Assembly (NCBI GenBank): GCA_002490665.1
Contig: DKUL01000035.1
Location: 49,638 to 113,637, forward strand
Reading direction: 5' to 3'
Source: Lachnospiraceae bacterium UBA7205
Lineage (GTDB): Bacteria; Bacillota; Clostridia; Lachnospirales; Lachnospiraceae
Length of the DNA stretch: 64,000 bases
The position numbers and the translations under genes are program-made. The first letter of the stretch is position 1; each line of letters opens with the position of its first letter. The notes beneath the pieces were generated by a model that saw nothing but the letters and a program-made list of their open reading frames with translations, made no database searches and had not been told where the DNA came from. Below are positions 9,102 through 17,491 of the stretch, one piece after another.

Positions 9102-10448
9102 CTAAAATACACACCTTTCAAAATCAATTCCATAAGATAAGTAGGACTGCAGATCAATAACCTTATTATATTTACTTAATTGCCTTGATTGTTTTAAAAT
9201 ATCTACAGCCAGTGATGCACTTGTCACTAAGACAATACATTTTTCATTTTTCAAAATATCGGGTGGCAAAGTCCTTTCATTCTTAAAGCTTTTATCAATA
9301 ATATAATCTATAGAAAAATTATATTTTTCGCATGCCTGATAAAACTTCTTTCCATTTTTTCCATATCCCCACAATGCAATCTTATAACCCAATTCATCTG
9401 CGTATTTTTTTATCTGCATTACTTTTTCTTTTTCATACTCAAATATGTACAAAAATTCATTGCTTATATTTTCACCTATCATCTCATTGTAACTGGTAAG
9501 ATTCATCAAATCTTTGTACCAGTAATCATAATAAGGCACCAAAAAAGAATCCTGACAATTCCCAATAATTGTTTTTATGCCCTCTTTAATCCTTAAATAA
9601 TCCATATCCCATGTATCCGGATTCATAGTCGCCATATCAGATACGATTGTTGTATATATCCATGTATGAAAACTACGCTTATTCGTTTCATATAGACCTC
9701 TTATTTCCATCTCATTTTTTAAAGCAATACCAGCCTTTACATCATTTAACGCATGTTCTGTTGCCATCATATTTGTTATTTGTCCTGACATCCCAAATCT
9801 GTAATTCATCCAACAACAGTTTACATAGCCAATTCTTTTGGCACATGCTCCTGCCAACTGGTTAAAGAGAATATCGTTTGCACTGCTTATATCTTGAAAA
9901 GTTATGTCACTATCAACAATAAACTGCCTATTGTACATTTTTATCCATGAACTTGCAGTGCAAATTTGAAACAAAAATCTGTGCTTCTCTTCATCCGAAA
10001 AATAATTCTTATTCCCCAGCATTTGCTGAAATACCATTGGCATATGACGCTCCACTCTTTCTTCTGAGTAATTGTTATATGTCCAGTAATCATAAATTAA
10101 AATGTCTAGTTTCCTCATTTCACAATATCTGTATGCATTTTCCATAAATCCTGATTCATAAAAATCATCCGCGTCAAGAAACAACACATATTTTCCCATA
10201 GCTCTCTGCATACCGATATTTCTGCTAATCCCTGCACCTTTATTAACAGCATTCGTAATAATATGTAACCGTGAATCCCCATCTGCTAATCGTTTCAATA
10301 TCTCTCCGCATCTATCCGGTGAATGGTCATCTACGCAGATTATTTCAAAATCCTTAAAAGACTGATTCAAAATACTCTTAATGCAATTTTCAACATATAA
10401 TTCTTTTTTATAAACCGGAACAATAACCGATATCTGTGGTTTATTCAT
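9102..10448 (-). CDS. GT2-family glycosyltransferase with C-terminal Rossmann-like module
   Basis: 448 aa. The N-terminal GT-A domain has SVIVPVYKKELYVENC, DDHSPDRC and FLDADD. The C-terminal 100 residues start YKIALWGYGKNGKKF and carry the same Rossmann-like fold pattern as in the neighbouring proteins, here followed by IDYIIDKSF, very close to IDYVIDSDV in the protein encoded at 972-2291. That similarity suggests the modules were copied between genes. It lies in the middle of the glycosyltransferase run. Donor and acceptor are unknown. Confidence 0.87.
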   Translation of the reverse strand: MNKPQISVIVPVYKKELYVENCIKSILNQSFKDFEIICVDDHSPDRCGEILKRLADGDSRLHIITNAVNKGAGISRNIGMQRAMGKYVLFLDADDFYESGFMENAYRYCEMRKLDILIYDYWTYNNYSEERVERHMPMVFQQMLGNKNYFSDEEKHRFLFQICTASSWIKMYNRQFIVDSDITFQDISSANDILFNQLAGACAKRIGYVNCCWMNYRFGMSGQITNMMATEHALNDVKAGIALKNEMEIRGLYETNKRSFHTWIYTTIVSDMATMNPDTWDMDYLRIKEGIKTIIGNCQDSFLVPYYDYWYKDLMNLTSYNEMIGENISNEFLYIFEYEKEKVMQIKKYADELGYKIALWGYGKNGKKFYQACEKYNFSIDYIIDKSFKNERTLPPDILKNEKCIVLVTSASLAVDILKQSRQLSKYNKVIDLQSYLSYGIDFERCVF

Positions 10449-10462
10449 ACGAAGCTACCCTT

Positions 10463-12025
10463 CTACAGACCATTATAAAATTCTATTAATGCCGGCAGCT
10501 GATTGGAAATCCTATACTTTTCCCGCACGTCAATCACCCGCTTTTTTAATTCATTTCTCCTTTTGCGCAATTCATCAAAATTGATTTCTTCATCAAACAT
10601 TCTTAAAAGCACACCGTCTTTTTCAAGTATTTTTGTCTGCTCGACCGGCACTGTAGTAACAATCGGAAGCCCTGCATCTATGTAGTCATACAGTTTATTT
10701 GCCCAGCAGTAAACAATTCCTTCGCGCGTCCAACTTCCTATATTTTCTGCATATTCTAATATATCACTTTGCGCGCTTGTCACCCCATAATCATACTGGC
10801 TAAGTTCCTGTGCAAGATCAAGCGCTGATATGGGATGATGTAAGTGAAAGTAAGGATTTGTTCTTTCCATAACAATATACTCTTGCAGTTTCGTCTCATC
10901 ATATGATACCGGATATAAGTGCAGATGCACCTTGTTTGAGCCACACAATGCCCCTAACTCCAAAAATCTGCCATCCTTTGTAGTTGCATATTCTTTACCT
11001 GAAAATAATGTTCCTGCAAAAACTAACTGTAGCTCATCATCTTCTGATTTCCGTGATGATTCATAATTTGTAAAATCATTGCAACAATCTACAAAGTAGA
11101 TTCTCTGCTTACATATTTCATAACCTTTTTTCTCCAAATATTCCATGCACCTATACCTACTGCATAGTCCATCTGCATTTTGCAAACAATATTTCTCTGC
11201 ATCAATCGTTCTCTTAGGTATATTTCTGCGCATTTCAGTCATAACATCATACTCGTCAAATACAATCTTAGGAAAAATTTCTTTACAATGAATTAAAATC
11301 TGCGGCAATTCAATATCCGAATTTGCATCCGAAAAAATATGCAATATTCCTGCATCTGTTGCTGCACAATACAGCATCACTTCTTCCGCATCAATAGATA
11401 ATTTGCACCAATTGGAAATAGCTGAAAATTCTTTATATTTTTCCGGCGTCAAATACATGGCATTTGCCCAGATAATCAGTTCAACATCATATCCTTTACG
11501 GTGTAATGCATCTATAACCTTATATGCTCGTGGTGCGGCATTCGTCAGCAAAAACATAATCTTCTTTTTATTCATTTTGCGATGAATATTATCTTCTATA
11601 TAGCCCCTAACAGCCTCATCTGACCCATACTCATCTACATTTGAATAATATTTCTTCCTAATAATATTCATATATCCTAATAAATCAAGATTTCTATAAC
11701 ATTCAAAATCAACACTCCACGGCATTTCATTTGTTTTCCAATACTCCTTTATTCCGTTTCTTTCAATATTTTCTGCTATATCTTCTTCAGATTTTTGTGC
11801 ACAGGCTATTACAAGCTGATATCCAAATTGAACTATCTCATTCTTTTTTTGGGAAAATGAATATACTTTTACATCCTCAAAGTCGGACTCTTCTACACAA
11901 TTATTTGAAACCACACAGTATACAATCTTGAAACCACTCATACATAATGCGTTATATACGCCATGGCTCTTCTGCCCTGCACCGTACAAAACAATTTTCC
12001 TGCCTTTATCAAGTTGTTTCCTCAT
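10463..12025 (-). CDS. Putative GT-B glycosyltransferase with N-terminal Rossmann-like module
   Basis: 520 aa. Residues 1-100 are a Rossmann-like module (KIVLYGAGQKSHGVYNA). From about residue 150 the chain looks like a GT-B enzyme: KIMFLLTNAAPRAYKVIDAL as acceptor half, LVFAGTLFSGKEY and YDYIDAGLPIVTTVP as donor half. The family call is by pattern only, because the usual E-x7-E is not obvious. GGAG lies 5-6 bp before the ATG. The 5' end overlaps the WbuC-like gene by 17 bp, so the two are probably coupled. Confidence 0.7.
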   Translation of the reverse strand: MRKQLDKGRKIVLYGAGQKSHGVYNALCMSGFKIVYCVVSNNCVEESDFEDVKVYSFSQKKNEIVQFGYQLVIACAQKSEEDIAENIERNGIKEYWKTNEMPWSVDFECYRNLDLLGYMNIIRKKYYSNVDEYGSDEAVRGYIEDNIHRKMNKKKIMFLLTNAAPRAYKVIDALHRKGYDVELIIWANAMYLTPEKYKEFSAISNWCKLSIDAEEVMLYCAATDAGILHIFSDANSDIELPQILIHCKEIFPKIVFDEYDVMTEMRRNIPKRTIDAEKYCLQNADGLCSRYRCMEYLEKKGYEICKQRIYFVDCCNDFTNYESSRKSEDDELQLVFAGTLFSGKEYATTKDGRFLELGALCGSNKVHLHLYPVSYDETKLQEYIVMERTNPYFHLHHPISALDLAQELSQYDYGVTSAQSDILEYAENIGSWTREGIVYCWANKLYDYIDAGLPIVTTVPVEQTKILEKDGVLLRMFDEEINFDELRKRRNELKKRVIDVREKYRISNQLPALIEFYNGL

Positions 12026-12530
12026 ACATTCTCCTTCTGATTTTTGTCAAAAACTTTCTAGCCACTTTCTTATCCATGCCATCCGGAGCCCAGTCCGGAT
12101 AATGGTTACTGCCTTGTTCAAACGGTCCCGGCTTTACTTCAAATATAGTGATTGTCTTAGATATTGGAAGGTTCATATGCCACTGCCCTTTATTAATTCG
12201 GTATATATTATTTTTCTTTTTGGATGCCTTAAATTTTTCTATAATATTTCCCTTATCATCAAAATAAATTACATACATTTTTCCTGATATCACAATTTGT
12301 AATTCATCGTCGTCATGGCAATGTGGTCTAAAATAAGACTCCCTTGTATTTGTAAATAACATTTCATGTATGGCTGAATTTTCACCCTCATGAAAACAAT
12401 AGCGAAATTTATTCGTTCCATTGTGCAGCGCATTAAACTTCATTTCTTTTAATGTTTTAGGTGATATTACTAATTTTTCTTCCTTCCAAAAAATTACATT
12501 CTCTTGTTTTGTTGTTTTCTTATTTTTCAT
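12009..12530 (-). CDS. wbuC: WbuC-family cupin-fold metalloprotein
   Basis: 173 aa. The motif RYCFHEGENSAIHEMLFT followed by RPHCHDDDELQIVISG matches the WbuC cupin family found in O-antigen and capsule loci; the His residues of RPHCH with the downstream Glu would bind metal. A second cupin-like stretch (NKGQWHMNLPIS) supplies the distal histidine. The exact reaction of WbuC proteins is not established, although they co-occur with sugar modification genes. The basic C-terminus (RKFLTKIRRRM) is unusual. The Shine-Dalgarno sequence is weak, so the start is less certain. Confidence 0.78.
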   Translation of the reverse strand: MKNKKTTKQENVIFWKEEKLVISPKTLKEMKFNALHNGTNKFRYCFHEGENSAIHEMLFTNTRESYFRPHCHDDDELQIVISGKMYVIYFDDKGNIIEKFKASKKKNNIYRINKGQWHMNLPISKTITIFEVKPGPFEQGSNHYPDWAPDGMDKKVARKFLTKIRRRMYEETT

Positions 12531-12562
12531 TTTTTACCCATATACTTTAGAAACACAAAATT

Positions 12563-13225
12563 TTATTCAAAGAAAATGAAACTGTAATCGCCCATGTACC
12601 CCCACTCCTTATACAGCCATTCCCATTCCTCCACAGAGTAATAACTTGCACACGTAAGCTGCCAGTACAGCATATTGACTTCTTCCTCATCATTTCGAAA
12701 AGACTCCACCATGATATAACTATCACCTTTACTTACCCGCTCTATTTCATGGACTGCTTTTTTCAAATCAAAAATTTTCAGGTTATGCAATGTTGTCAGG
12801 GAAATCACCAAATCAAATTCGTTGTCAGGAAAAGGTATATCCTGTGCCTTTCCAAACTGCAGCCTGTCTCTCACCTCTTCTTTTGCGTGTGCAAGGGCAT
12901 ACTCTGATATATCTATTCCCCGGACTTCCAGCCCGGGAACAACCTGCGTAAATTCATACAGTAAGTGTGCCATGCCGCATCCGACATCAAGCACTTTCTG
13001 CCCAGCTTTCAAATGATAATGTTCTGCCATTTTCTCTGCAACACTCCGCCATCTGCCATCATAATGGTAACCGCCATAACCATATTTACGGTCACCATCC
13101 CAGTAATCATATCCATACTGTTTGGCAATCACTGCACACTCTGCCTTGTTGGCGCTTGTTACACGCCCTACATAATCGCGTTTCGTTGCTTTATGTACTT
13201 CTGATACAAAATCTATATATGCCAT
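12563..13225 (-). CDS. Class I SAM-dependent methyltransferase
   Basis: 220 aa. Motif I is VLDVGCGMAHLLYEF, followed by VRGIDISEYAL (acidic ribose-binding residue) and FDLVISLTTLHNL, a Methyltransf_11-type arrangement. The Tyr/Gly-rich N-terminal segment (YGYGGYHYDGRW) resembles sugar or lipid methyltransferases that cap glycans. GGGGAG precedes the ATG, which overlaps the stop of the aminotransferase gene, indicating coupling. Substrate unknown; a nucleotide amino-sugar made by the adjacent aminotransferase is a reasonable guess. Confidence 0.82.
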   Translation of the reverse strand: MAYIDFVSEVHKATKRDYVGRVTSANKAECAVIAKQYGYDYWDGDRKYGYGGYHYDGRWRSVAEKMAEHYHLKAGQKVLDVGCGMAHLLYEFTQVVPGLEVRGIDISEYALAHAKEEVRDRLQFGKAQDIPFPDNEFDLVISLTTLHNLKIFDLKKAVHEIERVSKGDSYIMVESFRNDEEEVNMLYWQLTCASYYSVEEWEWLYKEWGYMGDYSFIFFE

Positions 13226-14379
13226 TATCTGTTCTCCCCACCCGTACCATTTACGTCCTCAATAATATTTCTGATTGTCTCAATCACATATGTCTGTTGT
13301 TCATAAGACAACTTGTAAAATATTGGTATACTCAAAATCCGGCTGTATACTCTTTCTGCGTTCGGACAGCATGTATCCATATAGCCGTTTTCCTGGTAGT
13401 ACGGATGTTTGTATACCGGAAGATAATGTACATCCACCCCGATACCCGCTTCTTTCATTTTAGTATAAACTTCCCGCCTTCTTCCATTTTCTATCTGTAT
13501 TGTATATAAATGCCAGCTGCTGTTACATCCATCTTTCTGATATGGAAGAATGATACCCTTCACATCTTTTAGCTCCTCATTATATCTGGCAGCTACTTCC
13601 TTCCTTCTTTCCACAAATCTGTCCAATTTTTTTAACTGACTTCTTCCAAGTGCACACATCACATCTGAAATCCTATAATTATATCCCAGTCCCTGTATTT
13701 CATAATGCCATGGTCCATCTTCTTTATCTATTAACTGCTCAGGATCCTTCGTCAGACAATATGCCCTAAATCCCTTTAATTTTCTGTATAATTCCACACT
13801 GTTTGTTGTTATCATTCCGCCTTCGCAAGTCGTCATATGCTTCACTGGATGAAAACTGAATATAGTCATATCTGACAGCGAGCCTATTTTCTTACCAAAA
13901 TAATCTGCCCCGCTTGCATGTGCTGCATCCTCTATTATCCATAGTCCATATTTGTCTGCAATACGGTGTATCGCATCCATATCACAGGGTTGTCCTGTAA
14001 AATGGACAGGAATGACTGCTTTTGTTTTCGGTGTAATTTTCTTCTCTATCTCTACAGGATCAATGTTATATGTTCTCTCATCTATATCTGCAAAAACCGG
14101 AGTGCCGCCGCAATACAGTACACAATTTGCTGACGCTGCAAACGTAAGTGGTGTTGTTATCACCTCATCCTCGCTTTTTATACCTATCGCAAAACAGCAT
14201 GCATGTAACGCCGCAGTGCCACTGGAAACCGCAACTGCATATTTTGCACCGACATATCCCGCAAACTCCTCCTCAAATTTTCCTATTCCCGGTCCCGTGG
14301 CTATATAATCCTCCTGAAGGGCAGCAACAACAGCATCTATGTCATCCTGTTCAATGCAATGTTTTCCATATGGTATCAT
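13225..14379 (-). CDS. pseC: PseC-like DegT/DnrJ/EryC1 sugar aminotransferase
   Basis: 384 aa PLP enzyme of the DegT/StrS family. Visible features are SSGTAALHACCFAIG (phosphate-binding region), EDAAHASGADY (Asp that contacts the pyridine ring) and FSFHPVKHMTTCEGG, where the Lys of HPVK is the Schiff-base lysine. The FSFHxxKxxTTxEGG pattern is that of PseC, which aminates a UDP-4-keto-6-deoxy-sugar on the pseudaminate route. The start at 14379 was chosen because AAGGAG lies 8 bp upstream; an in-frame ATG 36 bp earlier lacks this. PseB, PseH, PseG and PseI homologues are not in the window, so the end product is uncertain; a 4-amino-4,6-dideoxy sugar is likely. Confidence 0.87.
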   Translation of the reverse strand: MIPYGKHCIEQDDIDAVVAALQEDYIATGPGIGKFEEEFAGYVGAKYAVAVSSGTAALHACCFAIGIKSEDEVITTPLTFAASANCVLYCGGTPVFADIDERTYNIDPVEIEKKITPKTKAVIPVHFTGQPCDMDAIHRIADKYGLWIIEDAAHASGADYFGKKIGSLSDMTIFSFHPVKHMTTCEGGMITTNSVELYRKLKGFRAYCLTKDPEQLIDKEDGPWHYEIQGLGYNYRISDVMCALGRSQLKKLDRFVERRKEVAARYNEELKDVKGIILPYQKDGCNSSWHLYTIQIENGRRREVYTKMKEAGIGVDVHYLPVYKHPYYQENGYMDTCCPNAERVYSRILSIPIFYKLSYEQQTYVIETIRNIIEDVNGTGGENR

Positions 14380-14430
14380 CCTCTTTATCTCCTTTTTTAC
14401 CCATTTGTTTCTCATTGATGCATACAGTAT

Positions 14431-15555
14431 TTATACTGCACTTATATATGCAAACATTTTATTCCATGCATATTCAATAGTATAATTTTCATTGTAACTC
14501 TTAATAATGGTTTCGAGTCTTTCTTTCAGGTCTTTGACATTATGCGGCAGTGAAGGGAAAATTGCTATCTTTGGGGAATGTTGGATTATGGTTTCTTTTG
14601 CACCTAACAGCATCCTGCACTCCATGTCATCAATATAAAACTTTATGTAATCAACTTTCGTAATTCCTTCAGTCCTACAGAAATCATCTACTGTAGTAAC
14701 ATCCACTGTTCTTTTTTCTTTAAGTGTATTCTGGATATAATAAATCGAATTGTCATTGCATGCATCCGGATTGATATATATATCCGCAGTGCCATTATAA
14801 TTGCTAAGCGCCAATAAATGCAGCGACATTTTTTCCCCAAAGAGTTTCTGGCTGTTCAGGAGGGAATCATTTATAACTGGCTCTATTGAATAGACTTTTT
14901 CACAGTCACGGGCTATTGCATTGGCAGTGCTGATGCCAATATTCGCACCACAATCGAGCACAATATCCCCCTTACTTATTTTGACGTGTTCTGTTTCATA
15001 TGGTCCATCTTCACAGTTTTCAAAATCCCCCAGCCATATCGGAACAATAAGATCCCTTACATCTGTCAAAAAGGCATACCGGACATCTTTTGCAGCTGTA
15101 TTCAGGAAAGGATTGGGTAAAGTAAACTTCCCCACTTCCAGTATTTCATTTGATGTTTCTATGCCCTTGCTTTCGAAATATTTCAGCCAATACGCTGATG
15201 CCATTTCCATTGCCATATCTGCATCATTAAAATCCAAAATATCCTTAATACCTTTTCGAATCAGCTCCTCCTTATATTTTCTGCCCTCCCTGCTTGTAAC
15301 TGTATTCAAAAAAATATAGTCTTCCGTGTTCTCTCTTTGCAGAAATTCTGTCATCTCATATACAGGCAGATTCCGATACGATTTCTGTTTTCTATATCCG
15401 TCATCCACAAGAAATGCTGCTACTGGATAGTTCTTTCCACCCAGCGACAAAAAGTCATTCAGTATTTTTCCTATCTTTCCCTCACCTATTATAATAATTT
15501 TTTTTCTGCCTTGTTTCCATATCCTGTCTAACTCATCCAAGAACAACGCCTCCAT
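14431..15555 (-). CDS. FkbM-family methyltransferase with N-terminal Rossmann-like module
   Basis: 374 aa. Residues 10-120 form a Rossmann-like module (KKIIIIGEGKIGKILNDF). The C-terminal half is FkbM-type: DIVLDCGANIGISTANAIA, VYSIEPV, then VDYIKFYIDDMECRMLLGA. FkbM enzymes O-methylate sugars and polyketides; in glycan clusters they usually add terminal O-methyl groups. TAAGGAG is upstream; the ATG at 15555 fits it, but GTG codons at 15567 or 15558 are possible. It lies 30 bp after the SGNH hydrolase gene, in the same operon. Confidence 0.82.
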   Translation of the reverse strand: MEALFLDELDRIWKQGRKKIIIIGEGKIGKILNDFLSLGGKNYPVAAFLVDDGYRKQKSYRNLPVYEMTEFLQRENTEDYIFLNTVTSREGRKYKEELIRKGIKDILDFNDADMAMEMASAYWLKYFESKGIETSNEILEVGKFTLPNPFLNTAAKDVRYAFLTDVRDLIVPIWLGDFENCEDGPYETEHVKISKGDIVLDCGANIGISTANAIARDCEKVYSIEPVINDSLLNSQKLFGEKMSLHLLALSNYNGTADIYINPDACNDNSIYYIQNTLKEKRTVDVTTVDDFCRTEGITKVDYIKFYIDDMECRMLLGAKETIIQHSPKIAIFPSLPHNVKDLKERLETIIKSYNENYTIEYAWNKMFAYISAV

Positions 15556-15585
15556 CACTTCACACACTCCTTACCATGCACATTT

Positions 15586-17073
15586 TTACATAATGCGTTT
15601 TAAAATTTCTTCTGCTATTATTTCATTTCCTTTTTCTTTAACATGGCATACGTCATTATAAATACCAGTGTACTGATCAAAAATGTGTGATAAGTCATAT
15701 AGATATCCATATTTACTTTCTATACTGCGTTCCTGCATTTCTGTCCTAAAGTTTTCATCAAAATCCGGTCGTAAATATTGGTGCGAGGATATTAATATGC
15801 TTTCCTCTTCCTTTGTCCTGGTTTTCTTGCTGCTAAGCATCGGTTGCAGGAATCCATAATATTTTATACCCCTGCTTTTTGAGATTACATGCATAAGCTG
15901 GTGATTTGAAAGCCATCCATCAAACCTTTTTTCACAATTATCCAGTTCCAACCCATATGTTATATTTGTATCATCGGGTTGTTCGATGCCCCACCCTTCT
16001 GCATACCATCTTTCATCCAAATGATTGGCCACATAATGAAATATTCTGTTTAACTCATCAAACGCAAAACGCCCCCCTGCCAGCCGTCTCCCATCATTAA
16101 AACCATCATACACAATTATAATATCCGGATTCAGATACAGTACGTCTCGAATCAGCTTAACTAACTCCTGGGATGAACTGTATCCATTAACTCCGCCATT
16201 GTAAACCGTAACATCATAATCCCCCATTAGTTTTTCATATAAAAACTCTGCCCAGGATTTATATGGATAAAGCATCCCGTCCGTTGTTGAACCGCCAAGT
16301 ACCGCAACTTTTAATCCGTCACCCTCACCATGAACCGTAAATCCAGCATATCCATTTTTACTTTTATAACTTTGTCCAAGATTTACATCCAACACTGTTT
16401 TTCTATAATCTGCCAATGTATCATTAAAAGGCTGTGAAAGCGAAAAATCCTGTACATATTCCAACCCCAGTTCCAACAGCTTGTTTATACATTTTTGTGG
16501 ATTATCACTTTCAATTATTACAAAGAATTTTTCTTCATACAGCAATTCTTCAGGATAAATACAATCCGATGGTTTCAGCATACTATACTCTTTATCCCAG
16601 ACAAATCCACAAAAGGATAAATCCAGAAAACGCAAATATGCAGCAAGCGATTTCGCAGTATCATTATATCCATATATAAATATTTTCCTGCCATTCATCA
16701 GTCTGTTCATTGTCCATATTGAATTTACCCCGCCCCACTTCTCTATCATTTCAATCGTGGGATTTACTCCTTTCTGATCTTCATATTCCAGTAAATTCTT
16801 TTCATTAATATAATATATATTGTATTTTTCACTATAGTGTTTACTTCCTGTTACGACACAGGCATCACAATCTGTATCTGCCAAATTTACAATCCTTTTA
16901 TTATAGAGAAACAAATCTTTGTCGCCTTTATCATCCGATACAAACCCCTTCATGCAGATTCCACATCTTATAAACTGTAAAAACAATTTTTGTGCCTGAT
17001 GTCTTAAATCCCGTTTATAAAAAATATAAATTTGTGTATTCCTGTCCTTTAACTCTTCTATTGTAATATTCAT
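15586..17073 (-). CDS. SGNH/GDSL hydrolase-like protein with two Rossmann-like modules
   Basis: 495 aa. The C-terminal half (about 260-495) is an SGNH hydrolase: block I GGSTTDGMLYPYKSW (nucleophile Ser), block II NGGVNGYSSSQE, block III YDGFNDG and block V DVCHVKEKG with the Asp-x-x-His pair. The N-terminal half has one clear Rossmann-like module (KIFIYGYNDTAKSLAAYLR, about 126-220) and a more degenerate one at 8-100. SGNH enzymes in glycan loci usually remove or transfer acyl groups such as O-acetyl. No signal peptide is visible, so it probably acts on intracellular intermediates. Confidence 0.78.
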   Translation of the reverse strand: MNITIEELKDRNTQIYIFYKRDLRHQAQKLFLQFIRCGICMKGFVSDDKGDKDLFLYNKRIVNLADTDCDACVVTGSKHYSEKYNIYYINEKNLLEYEDQKGVNPTIEMIEKWGGVNSIWTMNRLMNGRKIFIYGYNDTAKSLAAYLRFLDLSFCGFVWDKEYSMLKPSDCIYPEELLYEEKFFVIIESDNPQKCINKLLELGLEYVQDFSLSQPFNDTLADYRKTVLDVNLGQSYKSKNGYAGFTVHGEGDGLKVAVLGGSTTDGMLYPYKSWAEFLYEKLMGDYDVTVYNGGVNGYSSSQELVKLIRDVLYLNPDIIIVYDGFNDGRRLAGGRFAFDELNRIFHYVANHLDERWYAEGWGIEQPDDTNITYGLELDNCEKRFDGWLSNHQLMHVISKSRGIKYYGFLQPMLSSKKTRTKEEESILISSHQYLRPDFDENFRTEMQERSIESKYGYLYDLSHIFDQYTGIYNDVCHVKEKGNEIIAEEILKRIM

Positions 17074-17113
17074 ATCCGCATCCTTTATTTATTATCATTA
17101 AACACATATGCCG

Positions 17114-17491
17114 TCAGAATGCATATATATACATGGGCAACCCCTCTGCATTCTTCTTCGTATGCTTTATTACGTCCGTATGCTGTGGTCTATTCTTAAA
17201 TACAGCTACAGAAATAACGCGCTGAATTTCTTTGTCAAGAATCCCCGGCAAAAATGTAGTGCATAACTTTTCAAACTCAGGCACTGTTTCGAAGTCATAC
17301 ATCATAATATATGTATCTTCCTTCTCCCTTGATTTCCAATAAGTTTCTTCTGATTCATCTGCATACTCTTGAAAAATATTTTTATTTGCATTCAGGACAG
17401 CCCATTGCTGTATACGCATTCTTTCATTATCAATAACCATATTCTTCTGGTTTTCCAGTTTTCTTGATTCCTCCACGCTAGTCAAGTTCAT
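17114..17491 (-). CDS. Conserved-looking small protein of unknown function next to a carbamoyltransferase
   Basis: 125 aa, no family recognised. The ATG at 17491 is preceded by GGAGG at 7 bp and overlaps the end of the carbamoyltransferase gene by 14 bp, so it is very probably translated together with it. The sequence is soluble, with a charged helical N-terminus (ENQKNMVIDNERMRIQQW) and a mixed C-terminal part ending GLPMYIYAF. No signal peptide or membrane segment is seen. It could be an accessory subunit of the carbamoyltransferase; this rests only on gene coupling. Confidence 0.6.
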   Translation of the reverse strand: MNLTSVEESRKLENQKNMVIDNERMRIQQWAVLNANKNIFQEYADESEETYWKSREKEDTYIMMYDFETVPEFEKLCTTFLPGILDKEIQRVISVAVFKNRPQHTDVIKHTKKNAEGLPMYIYAF

